Positions 1 through 12,129 of a DNA stretch of 64,000 bases are shown one piece after another; positions within the stretch are counted from its first letter, which is position 1; the number at the start of each line of letters is the position of its first letter. Origin of the DNA: Armigeres subalbatus (taxonomy: Eukaryota; Arthropoda; Insecta; Diptera; Culicidae); the NCBI RefSeq assembly GCF_024139115.2, contig NC_085141.1, positions 428,066,338 to 428,130,337 on the forward strand, written 5' to 3'. The notes under the pieces are model-generated. The model saw nothing but the letters and a program-made list of their open reading frames with translations. It ran no database searches and had not been told where the DNA came from. Position numbers and translations under genes: made by a program.

Positions 1-217
1 CACTTTAAGTCAACTTTAATGGCTGTATTATTTGCAATCATATATAGCTCCATGGTTACTTGGGTAGTAGACTGGTTGCTTAGTGGTTGGCCATTCTGTC
101 AACATTTTTCGCTGCATGCCCTCCTCTGCCACCCGATTGCACCCGCCTCGGCTTGAACCTCATTTTTCTCGGTTCTGCATTGTTGGCTTTTCGACCGTAA
201 TCATATGTTGCTCTATC

Positions 218-440
218 CAGCGTTCCACTCTCGGTAATGGCGGCTTATCGGTGGTAAAAACCAATTGGTCACTGTACTGTTTGACACTAGCTGGAGGAAA
301 GCCCACTGGCGTTCCTGGGTGAGAGGAAGGGAAAAAAGGCCTTTTCGACAGCGAGTTTTCCTCCAGCTAGTGTCAAACAGTACAGCGACCGATTGATTTT
401 TACACACCGACAAGCCGCCATTACCGAGCGTGGAAAGCTG
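218..440. repeat. Palindromic MITE copy a
   Basis: Two arms of about 80 bases in inverted order (218-300 and 355-440) surround a short spacer. Related single arms occur at 2596-2727 and 4431-4538, so this is a dispersed foldback family. Short open frames here only reflect the repeat. Confidence 0.75.
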
Positions 441-749
441 GATAGAAATAAAGAATCGATTGAGCGAATAATTTTTTTAACGTGATAGGTCAATTGACCC
501 GAGGCTCCAAAAGATCTGTTGGTCGGCGAATGGTGCGCTGGTGCAAATCTCAGTGAAGATTCACAGAAGGGGTATCCAGCTTTTTACGCTAGCCATAAAT
601 TAACAAGGGGTGAATCGAATTTGACATATGCTGTGAACTTAATTTTAAATAATATCTTGGTAGCCATGGATTAGAGTTATAATCTTTCCTGTTACCAACG
701 GAGATATTAAGGTTGTTTATTTTTAAATAACAAGGAAATTCATACATCA
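441..749. other. No gene seen; AT-rich spacer
   Basis: Between the first foldback repeat and the TTGTTG-rich element I see no coding or RNA signal. Confidence 0.5.
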
Positions 750-1562
750 ATCACGCATATAAATTTTGCTTGGTTGAATCAACAATATCGTTTGTTGAAC
801 TCAACCAATTTTGTTTGTAAAAATTACAATGTTGTTTTGTCGTAACAACAATTATATTTTGTCGGTGCCACAAAGATGATTTCTTTTTCAACAAAAAAGT
901 TTGTTGATTTTGGATATATTTTTTTAAACGTGTACATTAGATTTAGTTTGTAAATATTTACAAATTCTTCGTTTTTATTATAATATATGTTACTTGTGGA
1001 AGAAATGTTGTTGAGGATTTTTGTTTAATTTTCAATTTAAATTTCAGTTTAATTTCAAGAATTAATCATTCAATGTCGTAAGTAAATACATATACTTTAA
1101 GAAAAGAGCATGTTTCTTATAGATTTTTTGTTCTTACAGAAAGCTAAGTGGCATAACGGATACGCTCACGAAGGTCATGTCAACAAGTTTATATTTAAGA
1201 TGATGTCTGCATGTATTTATAAAAAATGTATATGTACTAAATAAATATGCAATAAATATTCAAAACTTTTTTCAAATCAATAGAAAATGCCATAAGTGAG
1301 AAAAAAAATCATCCCACAAACCTAACCTAAAAAATATTCAACAAAACCGATAGTTGATTTGACGAAACTGGTTTGTTAATTCAACTATAATGATTATTGA
1401 TTGAACAAAACTGTCAAATTACGAGCGCCACAATCATGTTTGTTGGTGCAACACACTTTTTGGGTTGAATTCAACAAAAATGTTTGTAAGCCCTGAGATA
1501 ACAATTTATTTTGTTGAATTTGACCTAAAATTTTGTCGAATTTACAAAATATTTTTCTGCGT
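750..1562. repeat. TTGTTG-rich element with imperfect terminal repeats
   Basis: Both ends start with a CACGCA-type inverted repeat running into AAATTTTG. The interior is rich in TTGTTGAATTCAAC-like words in both orientations. No transposase frame is visible and no target duplication could be read, so the boundaries are tentative. Confidence 0.4.
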
Positions 1563-2595
1563 GAATACATATTTTCGTTATTACTAACCATTCTTCCATT
1601 TTAGACACTTCAAGGGATGCATAAAAAATGCTTTATAGCCACGCAGAACGTCGCCAATAGCAGTTTTGATACGTTCATTTGTATCAAAATTGAGTTTTTA
1701 CGAGATCGTCAGATGCAACATTGAACGATTCCGCGCCTGTAATTTTGGATCGTCCTTGGTTCTACGAACAATTCGAGGCTCCGTGGTTTGTCTCTGCGAC
1801 GTAACCCTTTACAGCTATTTTCCACGATTTAATCCTATAGCAAGTATTATAATACCACACTGCTGAGTGTGTCCTTCATTTTTGAAATAATGCATGAAAG
1901 CTCGTTAACCATTAATCCATACGCTAGCCAAGCTCACATTTTCATAGACACCTAAAAGAAGTACAAATGGTCGGGTTTCAGCCAAAACGCACCAAGCGAC
2001 AACGAAAAATTATCGATTTTTCTGCTCAAACTTTCGTTTAGCAGATTTAATTGACCGTACATCGTATCGGATATCCCTCAACCCCATAACTGAGGATGTC
2101 CTATAGGATAGGATAGGACTCTGATTCATCCAAAGTTCATCCATTCCATAAGGTTACCTTATGATTTTCAAACCATTATCTTGTGGCTAAATTTCATAAG
2201 GTAAACTAATGAACTTTGAAAAGTTTTTTACGGCAGTGTACTGCAAATGTACGTTTAAACTGATATGAAAATATGTCCGTTGTCCTTTTACGAACAAAAT
2301 ATCACAAGCAGTCGAAAAGCCGCTTGGTGCGGTTTGGCTGAACCCGACCAAATAAATGATATGTTTCAAAGCAGATGGAATATTAAACCAAGCTAAAAAA
2401 CCATGCTCGAGTTCCAGGTAAAATTATGACAGTTTAATGTTGTAAACAAAAAAATCTTGTATGAATCACCGATTGCTAAGGGTCTGTCTCATTTGGAAAA
2501 TTAAACTTAAAAGTGACAGTTCGAGAATTAGAAAATCACCCGGCCATAAGAATGGCTGGTGCTACTGGTGAAAAGGCCTATTCACTCAAGCGTAA
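1563..2595. other. No gene recognised
   Basis: Contains short scattered ORFs and a small TATAGGATAGGATAGGA repeat near 2100. Nothing supports a gene. Confidence 0.45.
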
Positions 2596-2727
2596 CCAGC
2601 TTTCCACGCTCGGTAATGGCGGCTTGCCACTGTGTAAAAATCAATCAGTCACTGTACTGTTTGACACTATCTGGAGGAAAGCTCACTGGCGTTCCTGGGT
2701 GGAGGGAAGGGAAAAAAGGCTGTTATG
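2596..2727 (+). repeat. Foldback repeat family copy b (one arm)
   Basis: Begins CCAGCTTTCCACGCTCGGTA and runs through CACTGTACTGTTTGACACTA, as in the arm at 218-300. It is inverted relative to the arm at 4431-4538, so the two may be the ends of one 2-kb element. Confidence 0.65.
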
Positions 2728-2907
2728 AAAGCAATATTTGCCAGCTGATTATTTACAGCTGATTTTTCTCGTTCGGAGTGATCTAGTACGTTGACCTGTA
2801 GAAGGATCAACCCAAAACAAACTTGCGAAACCCGAATAAGACAGCAAGCCATATGGGAAAACCATTGTAAAGATCATTGACCGCAGCCAGGCAATGCTTC
2901 TAGTGCT

Positions 2908-3294
2908 ATAGACGAATCCAAGTAAAAATAAGAAGAAGACACACGACGGTGTTAACTTTGACAGATCCTACAGCTCAGCATAGGGAGATCATTTTAAAAT
3001 GGTTATAATAAATTCTAGACAAAATGTAATTAAAATCTGATTGATGTACGATACGGAAAAAGTTCTGAATTACATATCTGAAAGCTTATCTCAATTTTTT
3101 GAATATTTTCCAAAAATGTATCTATCATACAGTTCGGAACTTTTTCCGTATCTTACATCAATCAGATTTTAATAACGTTTGGTCTAGAATTTATTATAAC
3201 CATTTTAAAATGATCTCCCTATGCTGAGCTGTAGGATCTGTCAAAGTTAACACCGTCGTGTGTCTTCTTCTTATTTTTACTTGGATTCGTCTAT
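2908..3294. repeat. Near-perfect hairpin MITE, about 390 bp
   Basis: Ends ATAGACGAATCC and GGATTCGTCTAT. The two halves are inverted copies of each other almost to the centre near 3105, including AAGTTAACACCGTCGTGTGT. No coding capacity. Confidence 0.8.
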
Positions 3295-4430
3295 CACGAA
3301 GGAAAAATACCAAAAAAGATCACCCGAACCAACTACCGAAGGCAAGGCACGCACGGCCCTTTGACAATGGGAAAAGTTGATGATAACTAATAAACAAGAA
3401 AAGTCTATTTCCTATCGCTTGCTCAGCCAGATGCGCCTTGTCACCGTGACCCAAGCGCCGATAGCTCAATATTGCACCCGAAAAAAGGAGCCAAAGACAT
3501 ACACCACAGATCACGGTGCGGGATGATCGTCGGCATGAGGAAAAATAAAAAGGAAAAAAAAAGTCGTAAAATCCTCACCAGTACGGGCACCAAGCGTGGG
3601 TTCCCCAGGCGGCAATGTCAAGTACCGATAATAGCGCTGTTGGACTGTATCTATAGGAGAGATTCCGGAACGGTCCCGCGCATGGATTATTTTGGTAGAA
3701 AATGTAATGCACCAAGGGTATTCGCGAAGTCGAAGCAAAATTCTTCACACAAACAATGACAGTTCTTTATGGGTTTTTACAGTAGAGCAACAGAGAGGAG
3801 GAGATGGCGGCCATGTTTCACTCAAACTCTGACAGATAGCAATGGGATTTCCCATAGGAGGGAAGAGCAGAATTTGCTTCGACTTCGCGAATTGATAGCC
3901 GCGGGAACCAACGCTTGGAAAAGGTGATAAAACGCGCTTGATAGAATGCATGGCTGAAGCGACAGATAGGGCGTAGGTTTTAGAAGGGAGAAAAGTAGTG
4001 AATCAGACCAATGCAAGAAAGTAATAAAATTTGGGCCGTACTTGCTCTTTTTGTCTTTAGGACCAAATGGGAAGCCAGACCCGATCTAGCTCTATAAAAG
4101 CGGCATGTCGCCGCTGGAATAAATGTATTTCGATGTGGGACTTGAGATCAGTAAGAGTATTTTTTCTCGACGAAAATCCGTAGTCCGCCCTTATTCCAAA
4201 CCCCATTGTCTTTCTTGAAATCCTTGACTTTGGGCGTAAGTTCTTTTGCCTCCTCTAACCGAACCAAAGAGGTGTCAGCCCTTGCGCAGTTCTGGAATAA
4301 AGAAGAGTCAATTCCCTTTCCTACCCTTTGGACGACTTCAAAGCCCTATTGAGAGGCCAGTTCTGCAAATCAAGCATAAAATTCCTTCGCGTAAAAAATC
4401 AAACGGTTTGTCAGGACACGGTCCTCAACA
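3295..4430. other. No gene; possible LTR remnant near 4040-4170
   Basis: A TATAAAAG box near 4091 followed by AATAAA about 25 bases later resembles the core of an LTR. A short inverted repeat (GAATTTGCTTCGACTTCGCG) sits at 3720-3740 and 3866-3887. No reading frame is recognisable. Confidence 0.3.
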
Positions 4431-4660
4431 AAGGCCTTTTCGCCAGTGAGTTTTCCTCCAGCTAGTGTCAAAAAGTACAGTGACTGATTGATTTTTACAC
4501 ACCGACAAGCCGCCATTACCGAGCGTGGAAAGCTGGATAGGTTGCTGCGTATCTAATTATGGAAATGTTTCACACTCAATCACAAGGGACATATTCCAAA
4601 TCGCTTATGAAACATTTCCATAAACAGATACGCAGCAACCTACGCTGGTAAGTGAATACC
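4431..4660 (-). repeat. Foldback repeat family copy c, split by a MITE
   Basis: Inverted copy of the repeat at 2596-2727. Its end is interrupted at 4540-4640 by a TA-flanked MITE and then resumes (ACGCTGGTAAGTGAATA), matching the uninterrupted copy b. Confidence 0.65.
4540..4640. mobile_element. 101-bp TA-flanked MITE (Tc1/mariner-like)
   Basis: Terminal inverted repeats GGTTGCTGCGTATCT and AGATACGCAGCAACC, flanked by TA on both sides (4538-4539, 4641-4642). Removing it restores the sequence seen in a related repeat copy. Confidence 0.75.
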
Positions 4661-4856
4661 CCTAGAGATTTGCACCAACGTGCCGAGAGGTCTGAGTAAA
4701 GAATATTCACTCAGTTTTATTCATATGGGCAAATGTTTGACAAACAGGCTTGACCGTGTGTAATAGGGGTAAGGTTTAAAGCATTATTTACGATCTAGTA
4801 CTTCTTTATTACCAACTTAAAAACGTTGAATAGTTTATTTCTCTCCATCAAACGAA

Positions 4857-5618
4857 GTGATCGGCTGGCAACACTTCACAAAAGAGAGAGAAAGAGAATC
4901 ATTCAACCATCATGTCATGAATGAACGGTGGATAGGAAAAGTTGCTTCGAGTTTGCTGCCCGATTCGAAAGTGGAAAATTACCTCCAAAGTGCAGAAAAT
5001 GTGTCTCTAAATATCGGAAATCACTACCTCGGAGGTTTTGGCGTCCAGTTGAGGTATTCGCGGAGTGAGTAGTGCAACTGAAAGGTAAGTTTCGATCGAC
5101 CTTCTGCAGACAACGAAAAATGCCAACTTCGTCAGAAAGAAAAATTTTCCCCCTCGGTTGCTCTGCCTGGTCCGCGACAGAGTCAAAGACTGGCCTCTCG
5201 TTCTCATCAGCCTCGTCGCTTTGACTTGACCTGCTGCTGCTGGTGGTCGTGGGCTCTTCTTGTTTGTTTGCTTGTTCTTTCCGCAACATCTCATGCTCTC
5301 GATTTTGATTCCTCTATGCAGCATATAGGAGTAATAGCAAAGAAATATTGGTTTTAACTGAATGGCAGTTCAGAAAAATTATGAGAGTAGTTTTGAAATA
5401 ATTCAGTTTTTTTACGGAAAGTTTGAAGGAAATCAGCTTGTTATATCATTTGTATCTATTTTTGTACCGTAGTAAATGAGAGATTGTTCTTAATAACTTG
5501 ATTCATTCTGCGTTGCTGCAAATGCCGGTAGAAAAGATACTCAAAGCGGAATAAAACATTATTTAATACCTACATAGATCGAATCGAATGATTATTCAAG
5601 ATTTCTGTTTCCGAACAG
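4857..5618 (+). promoter_or_regulatory. MED1: Probable MED1 5' leader with a UTR intron
   Basis: A consensus donor (AAAG|GTAAGT) lies at 5084/5085. A good acceptor, pyrimidine-rich then CAG, ends at 5618, 23 bases before the MED1 start codon. This suggests a non-coding first exon ending at 5084 and an intron 5085-5618. The transcription start is not visible. Open frames here on either strand resemble no known protein. Confidence 0.4.
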
Positions 5619-5641
5619 GTGATAATTTTTAAGGACGCAAG

Positions 5642-8600
5642 ATGTCCTCGACTGGCCCTCCGGGCAGTTTGGGATCATCGTTTCCAGCAAAAATGATAGC
5701 CAATGGGGGTGGAAAGCAACCCAAAGTGGAAATGAAACCGACCATTGTGGGTGGAGCGGCAGTTGGGAAAGGCCATGGTGGGCTGTTACCCGGGTCTGGT
5801 GACAAACATGAATCATGGCAAATGGAACTGCTCATGGAGCGACTTCGGAACAAAGCAAAATCGTCACAGTACAAATCGTTTCAGGAAATGTCGAAAGCTG
5901 TTCGGATGTCCTTACTGGTAAGTGTGTTACCAGATATTCAGAAAAGTCGAAAATATTTTCAATGTATTTGTTTCTTTTAAGGAAAAACGATATGCCTTAG
6001 ATGCGGTAGAGAAATCTAATCTGCAGAAAACATTAGATAGCATGCAGTATTGTATAAAGGTAACATCCCGACAAGGCCTTGTGGAAAGGCTGGATTGTCT
6101 TACTCGACAACTTGGGTAGGTTGTTTACTATTGATTTACTTTCTGTAATCGCGTATCAGTCTCATATTTGCTGAATTCCCTTTTTTGTGGGCAGATATGC
6201 GATTATAGGCAATTTTGCACGCACAATGTTTCTTCCTTCTAAATAACCTTTCAAAAATAAATACTTGATTGTTTAAAACACAAAAAATAAGAAAAATATT
6301 TGACATTCTTTGAATTCATTCCTAATTTGAGCACAATTTATCATAGAGGGTGTTTGTATTTTTCGCGTATAGTTAACGGTCGGGAAATGAATTATAATTT
6401 TTATTTTATTTTTCAGTCTAAAGCTCAGCGAGGACACTTCAGGTTTGTTCATTTCGTCCGATATGTTCTATCTGGAGATCATCCTGGATCCAAACGGAAC
6501 CGTACAAGATGTGAAAGTGCACCACGAATGTAAAATGAAACAGCAGAGCTGTAGTGAACTCGTTTCCTGTTTGCAAAGAGGGGATTTTGTAGATTTTACC
6601 ACTCAATTAGAAGGACTTGCCTCGATCTATCAGTTGAATGCCGAAAAGAAAATTAAAGTGAATGCCTTCGTTGCCCTACAAGCACTCGAAACTGATCTGT
6701 ACAACCTCTACACGTTATCGACTCAACATTTCAGCGATATTCATTCACTGCTGCTGAAATCTCCCCTCGGAGTGGTACAGAAACGTCGAGGAGGACATGC
6801 CATGAAGTTAACTTACTACATCGCTCCGTACGATTTGCTCGATTTAGAAGCGAGAAAAATGAAACCGTTCAATGCGGAAATTATATCAGCAGAGAAGATT
6901 GGGTATAGTGTGGCAGTCAATCTGGAAGCGTCGACCGCAAATAAGTTACAGATTCAACCACTGTTGATCCAGCAAGGTAATTCTCCCGTGTACAGTCCGA
7001 TTGAGAAGCACAATTCCACTTCGCTACCGGCGACCTTTGTGCTCCGATTAAACAAACCAATGGCCTTGAATTTGGCGATGCTGAAACAAATCAAACACAT
7101 CACTGGAGACAGTTCCGGGACCTCATTCGATCCGGCGACTGTCAGCTCCTGTCTGATAAGTTTGATTGTGCAACATGCGTCCAATGGCGTTGTTGAAAAC
7201 ATCGCGAAAGGGCTATTCGTGAAACTGCCCGATCAGTATCATTGCTATTATATGACCGAGAATAAGAATCTACAGGCAAGTTCCGACCAGTAAAACTAAA
7301 ATGCTCTAGTTCTAATAAATCATTCACAATTGCAGGGTACCATCATCAGCAGCATTCCATTCACTGAACCGCAACACGTGTCTAAAATTTTGGTATTCCT
7401 GCGGCAGCAAGCTCTCTTCAATCAACTACTCACCAGCTGTATTCGCAACAACGGGTCAAGCAGCACTCGGTCCACCGATTTCGAGCATCTGGTGGTGTTC
7501 GAGGTGGCCGCTCTCTCGTGTCAGTATATTACGGTTTCACTCGAGCATCCCTTTGAGGAGTCGCTGGCGATGGTTGAGTTTGATCTGCGGAATATCCTTT
7601 CGATTCAGGTTCGGATATTTTGCAATGGTTACGAAAGCGACGAACGAATATCGCAGCGAGTTTCGATGATTGTTCAGCGTACGATGTCGATCCCGGTGAC
7701 GTTATGGAGGCTGATGAAGATTTGGCAAGAGGAGTACGAGGTCAAATTCAAGGGCCAAGGAAACGGTGGCGGAAATGGCACTGTGGATGAGGGAAATTTT
7801 AGCTTGTCTATGGGTCCCGATGAAGGAGGAGGGAACGGTCCGGCAGGTCCCGGAGGAGGAGGTGGCATCGGAAATAACGGAGTTGTAGGAACCGCTTTGA
7901 ATGGACAACATAATGGAAATTTGAATGGAACTGGCTTGGTGCATCCGGAGTTTTGCGATGTGAAGAAAGTGAAGCTAGAACCGATGGACGCATCGAAGAA
8001 ACGTCGAGGAATGGAGGATTTTTGTAGAAGCCCAAAGAGTAGTAAGGTAGAATCGGAGGGAGGTAATGAAATGATGGACGAGGAAGGCGATGATGATTAT
8101 GATGAGTCGACAAATTTGAGCAGTGGCGACTCAAACTCTTTGGGTGGAAATCAACAGACGAATGTGGGACAGTCATCATCGTCGACGGCAACAATAGTAA
8201 CAATGGGAGCACCAGCTCCGGTAAGTACCGTGGGACCAACAAACATAAGCACTGGAAATGCAAGTGAGAGCTCTGGAAACAGTTCTATCCTTGGTAATTT
8301 GGACTTTTCCTCTCTGGACCCCGATCTGATGAGATCGTCTAATAGTTCGGATATGGACGATACTACCGAGGTTAGTGAATCTGAAGTTAAAGCAAAAATA
8401 GAAGAGAAGCAGCCATCCTACGCATCATCGGTCAGCATCACTCCAATCGGTGTAGGAAAGTCTACGAGCTCGATGACTAGTTCCGTCCTGAACAATATTG
8501 GTCTGGAGAAAAGGCCCGGAATCGAAATTATTCCGTTGGCCAATTCAGCAGCCAATGTACCCTCCTCGATAACGATTACTCCAATTCCTTTAACTACCTC

Positions 8601-11465
8601 TGGAGGTTCTATGAAAAGCAGTGGCGACAACGGCAGTTCCGGAAACATATTAGATAAAAAGCTTAGTGGAAGCAGTAGCTCTAGCAGCAGCCTGCATCGG
8701 AAGTGCGGAAGTAGCAGCAGCAGTAGCACTAGTAGCAGCGAATCTGACCGAGCAAAACTCGAGAAGAAAAAGAAACGAAGGCATGAAGAACAAATGGCTC
8801 AATTGCAGCAGATGGGACCACCCCATAAAATACTTTCCAAAAGCTCAGATGGTCCCACCTCGCCATCGAACAGCAGTCGAAAGTTTTCCGTATCTCCCGT
8901 CCCGTTGAAAAGTGGGAATGTTGGTTCGACTACCCAGATGTTTCTTTCCTGTGGAAGCCCTGGTTCTGGTAGCAAATCTAGCCCGAAGCACTCGCCTGTG
9001 CATCACAGCAGTCCTAAGCATCAGAGCAGCTATGGAACCTCATCACCGAAGCATATTTCTGGTGGAGGTTCAGGCGGCGGGAAACCGAGCATGTCGGCTC
9101 TTAAATCGGCAGCCAGTAGTGGTTCTCCCAGTTCAAAAACTGGTTCGTCTAATAATGCTGGAGCCGGAAAAGAGCCAAGCTCATCAGGAAGTGGGAGCAA
9201 AAGTGGGAGCAGTGCGTCGTCTTCTTCTAGAGACCGCGAAAGAGACCGTGATCGAGATCGAAGCGAGAAGAAATCAGGATACTCGTCGTCTTCTAGTTCG
9301 TCTAGTCCGAAACTGAAAACTCCTGCCGTTAAATTGCAGCAGCTTGATTTATCGAACTGTGTCACTCCACTGAGTGCGGGCGTGCAGCTGGAGCTGATGA
9401 ATAGCAATAGTAGTGGAGGGAGCAGTTCCGGAAGTGGCAGTATTGACCTCACCGACAGTGGATTGTTTGGTCTAGGTGTAACGGATCTTTCTAAAAACGC
9501 TTCTGCCGCAATGAATTCAATGTTATTATACCAGCAGGCATTGAAACGAAAATGTTCTCTTAGTGCTGTGATCGACAAACTCAAATCTGCCCAAAGTGGC
9601 GATGAAAGCTCGCTGATGCTACTTCCAGAGTTGGATTCACAAGCTGGGTTTCATTTAAAAGATCCCTCAACTTCCGGTAAAACTGTCCCCTCTTCGATAT
9701 CATCGTCAACCAGCTCGACATCATCGACGTCGGTTCCAAGTGAGTTTCAAACCAAAATCATTTAGTAACTTCACTAACCTCTCCTCATATCATCCGCATA
9801 AAAAAAACAAAAATCAGTAGAATTAAGGCTCACTAACATCCAGTCACAACATATCTAAAGTAATACCCTACCTTGTGTGCTTCCACAGACATTGCCGGCG
9901 CTTCCATTGGTTCAGCATCAACAGCTGCTGGTTTAGCTGCACATTTGTCCTCGGCAGTGGCCGCAATGCAGGGAAAGAACTCGGAATACATGGTAAAACC
10001 GAGCTCAGACGGAATCAAACTTACCATTCAGAACAAAAAGGGTTCCAAAAGCGGAAGTAGTGGCTCTTCATCGTCGAGCGGTTCCAAAAGCAGTTCAAAA
10101 TCTGGAGTCAAGTCAAGTTCCTCAAGTGGATCCCAGCCACCTAAGAAGCTTCCAAGCTCACAAAGTTTTAGTGGAGCGTATCCCCCGTCTTCTGGAAGCA
10201 GCAGCAGTGGAAAATATTCCTCTAGTTCCGGTACCTCTTCCAAAATGCCTTTCCAGAAATCTAATTCCTCTGGATCGTTATCAAGTTCTGGCAGTGCGAT
10301 AAGGTCATCATCTAAATCGGGTTCGTCGTCTTCGAGCGGAGGCAGCAGCAGTAAGGATAAACCTCGTAGCAGTTCAAAATCCTCGTCATCATCGGCTGCT
10401 GCTGCTGCAGCCGCAGCAGCCTCTTCATTGATGGTCACAAATGCTGCAGCAATGGCAGCTGCGACTCAAGCTGCTGTGAATGCCAATGCCTTAAATGTGA
10501 TGAAGATTCTCAGCCTCACATCTTCAATCCATAATATGGAAGGTTTCGCCAAGACATTGGACACCAAATTTCAAATTCCAAAATTTTCTGCTAGGACTGG
10601 CACCTCTTCAGGTAGTGGCAGTGATGTGGAAAAGTTGAAGCAAGAATCTCGCCCATCGTCTTCTTCAGCGCCAAATACGCCCCTTCCCAGTATTGCTCAA
10701 TCGCCGACTGGCGGCAATGATTTTCCACTTCCGTTTAACAAACTGCCCGGGGATGTTTCGCCATTGCATTCGGCAATGCTTCCTAACGTGATGCAGAAAA
10801 TGTTCACCGGTCACGATAGTTCAATGCTTATGAGACGGTCTCCAAGCCTGGACCATCAATCGTCTAATAACAGCCGAGATGGGTTTGCTTCCATGTACGG
10901 AAAAGCATCAACCACACCCACAACTCCGACCGGGTCCGTTCCGCCTCCCTTCCCATCGCCAGGTAATATGCAAAGCCATGCAATGGATTTTTCAAACAGC
11001 AGTGATTCCGCCGACGCCTGCCTGATGCGACCCCCGTCACGTCCCAGCAGTACCATGTCAAACCACAGCTCATCGGACAAACTCATCGATGCAACCACCA
11101 ACAGTAACTCGATGGACGGCCTTCGTAGCACATCCCCTGCCCAAGCATTGGCGGCAGCCGCCGTGGCCGCCCAGCTAATGAACAAGCTCGACAACACTCA
11201 ACAGCTTGTTGCTGCACTGAAGAACCACCATCATCATCTCAGTGCCATCGGTTTCAGCAATGCGGCCGCTGTGGCTGCGGCAGCTGCTGCTGCTGCATCG
11301 GCTTCAGCAGGTTCCGCCGGTCCGGGACCCGTCACGTCGCCGACATCCGTCTCGGTTCACATCATGAAATCGCCCGTCCCGAGCCCTCTCCCATTGCACG
11401 GCGGTCCCAGTAGTGCCGGTGGACCCGATGAGGACGAAACGCTCGTCGGGATTAGCGGTAAATGA
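5642..11465 (+). CDS. MED1: Mediator complex subunit 1 (MED1/TRAP220), 5 coding exons
   Basis: Nuclear Mediator subunit that links DNA-bound activators such as nuclear receptors and GATA factors to RNA polymerase II. Exons 5642-5917, 5982-6115, 6417-7275, 7336-9739 and 9889-11465 join in frame (phases 0, 2, 0, 1) to 1749 codons, close to the length of human MED1 (about 1580). Residues about 60-500 form the conserved Med1 domain, recognised by stretches such as [32 protein letters not shown] and [20 protein letters not shown]. The rest is disordered: poly-Ser and poly-Gly blocks, an acidic patch near exon-4 residue 250, an Arg/Asp run (RERDRDRDR), poly-Ala and a His run. Start chosen at 5642 as the first ATG in frame with the domain. 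Three introns are GT-AG; intron 3 is GC-AG. The last codons run to TGA at 11463. A donor-like GCG|GTAAAT overlaps the stop, so a further exon cannot be excluded. Identity is certain; exact ends are inferred. Confidence 0.93.
7276..7335 (+). other. MED1: MED1 intron 3, GC-AG type, 60 bp
   Basis: The exon ends ...CTACAG followed by GCAAGT, and the intron ends TTGCAG before GGTACC. No GT donor in the vicinity keeps the frame, while this GC donor joins two parts of the conserved domain in phase 0. A branch-point-like TTCTAAT lies about 20 bases before the acceptor. GC-AG introns with a strong CAG|GCAAGT donor are a known minor class. Confidence 0.8.
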
Positions 11466-11927
11466 CAATATCGTGCCGTCGCCTTGCGTTGTACATAGAT
11501 TGTAATAGTCTTCAACAATCAAAACGTATGCAAGTTTCTTACGTGAAACAAACTGTTCAATATAAATTAAACCGAGAACGAACGGAGAAGATTAATACAG
11601 AGTCGATTCGTTTAGCGAAAAAAAGTTAACCCCTATGATTTAGTTACGCAGATTGTGTCGCGTTCAATCTAGCATTTCCCTACGTTCAGTATAATTATTA
11701 TCAATGAGAAAAAATAATCATAGTCTTTATGAGATTGTAGCAACGGTTTACCACTAAAAGGGAAATACATTTAGGCAAAACAAATTTACGATAGATGAGG
11801 TTGGATATCACTTCTTTTCGGAGGAAAGGATTGTTAGGACTAAAAATTGAAAGGAATGTTTTTGGACAGCACTGTCGTTGCGAAAACAGAACAAGTAAGA
11901 GTTTATTATTTAGTGAGTATTGATGAG

Positions 11928-11933
11928 AATAAA
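11928..11933 (+). terminator. MED1: Candidate MED1 polyadenylation signal
   Basis: AATAAA about 460 bases after the MED1 stop. The interval 11466-11927 shows no other gene and looks like an AT-rich 3' UTR. Confidence 0.35.
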
Positions 11934-12129
11934 AAAATCTATGAAAAAAAGTTTGAATCTTGATTTTTGCCATTGCCGGGCGAACTTAACTCCATGGACG
12001 ACGTTCTTCTTATTCTTCTTCTTCAATGGCTCTACATTTCAACTGGTCCTACAAAAGCCTGAAACACATAAGGCTGAATACTCATAGGCTGTAAAGTATC
12101 AGAAGGCTGAAATGGAGTACAAGTTGAGT

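Noticed and set aside
4915..5324. Minus-strand ORFs of 124 and 105 residues upstream of MED1
   Set aside because: No recognisable domain, overlapping frames, and the region is better explained as the MED1 leader and intron.
7674..10438. Several minus-strand ORFs of 60-184 residues opposite MED1
   Set aside because: They mirror the Ser/Gly/Ala codon runs of MED1 exons 4 and 5; no domains and no splice logic.
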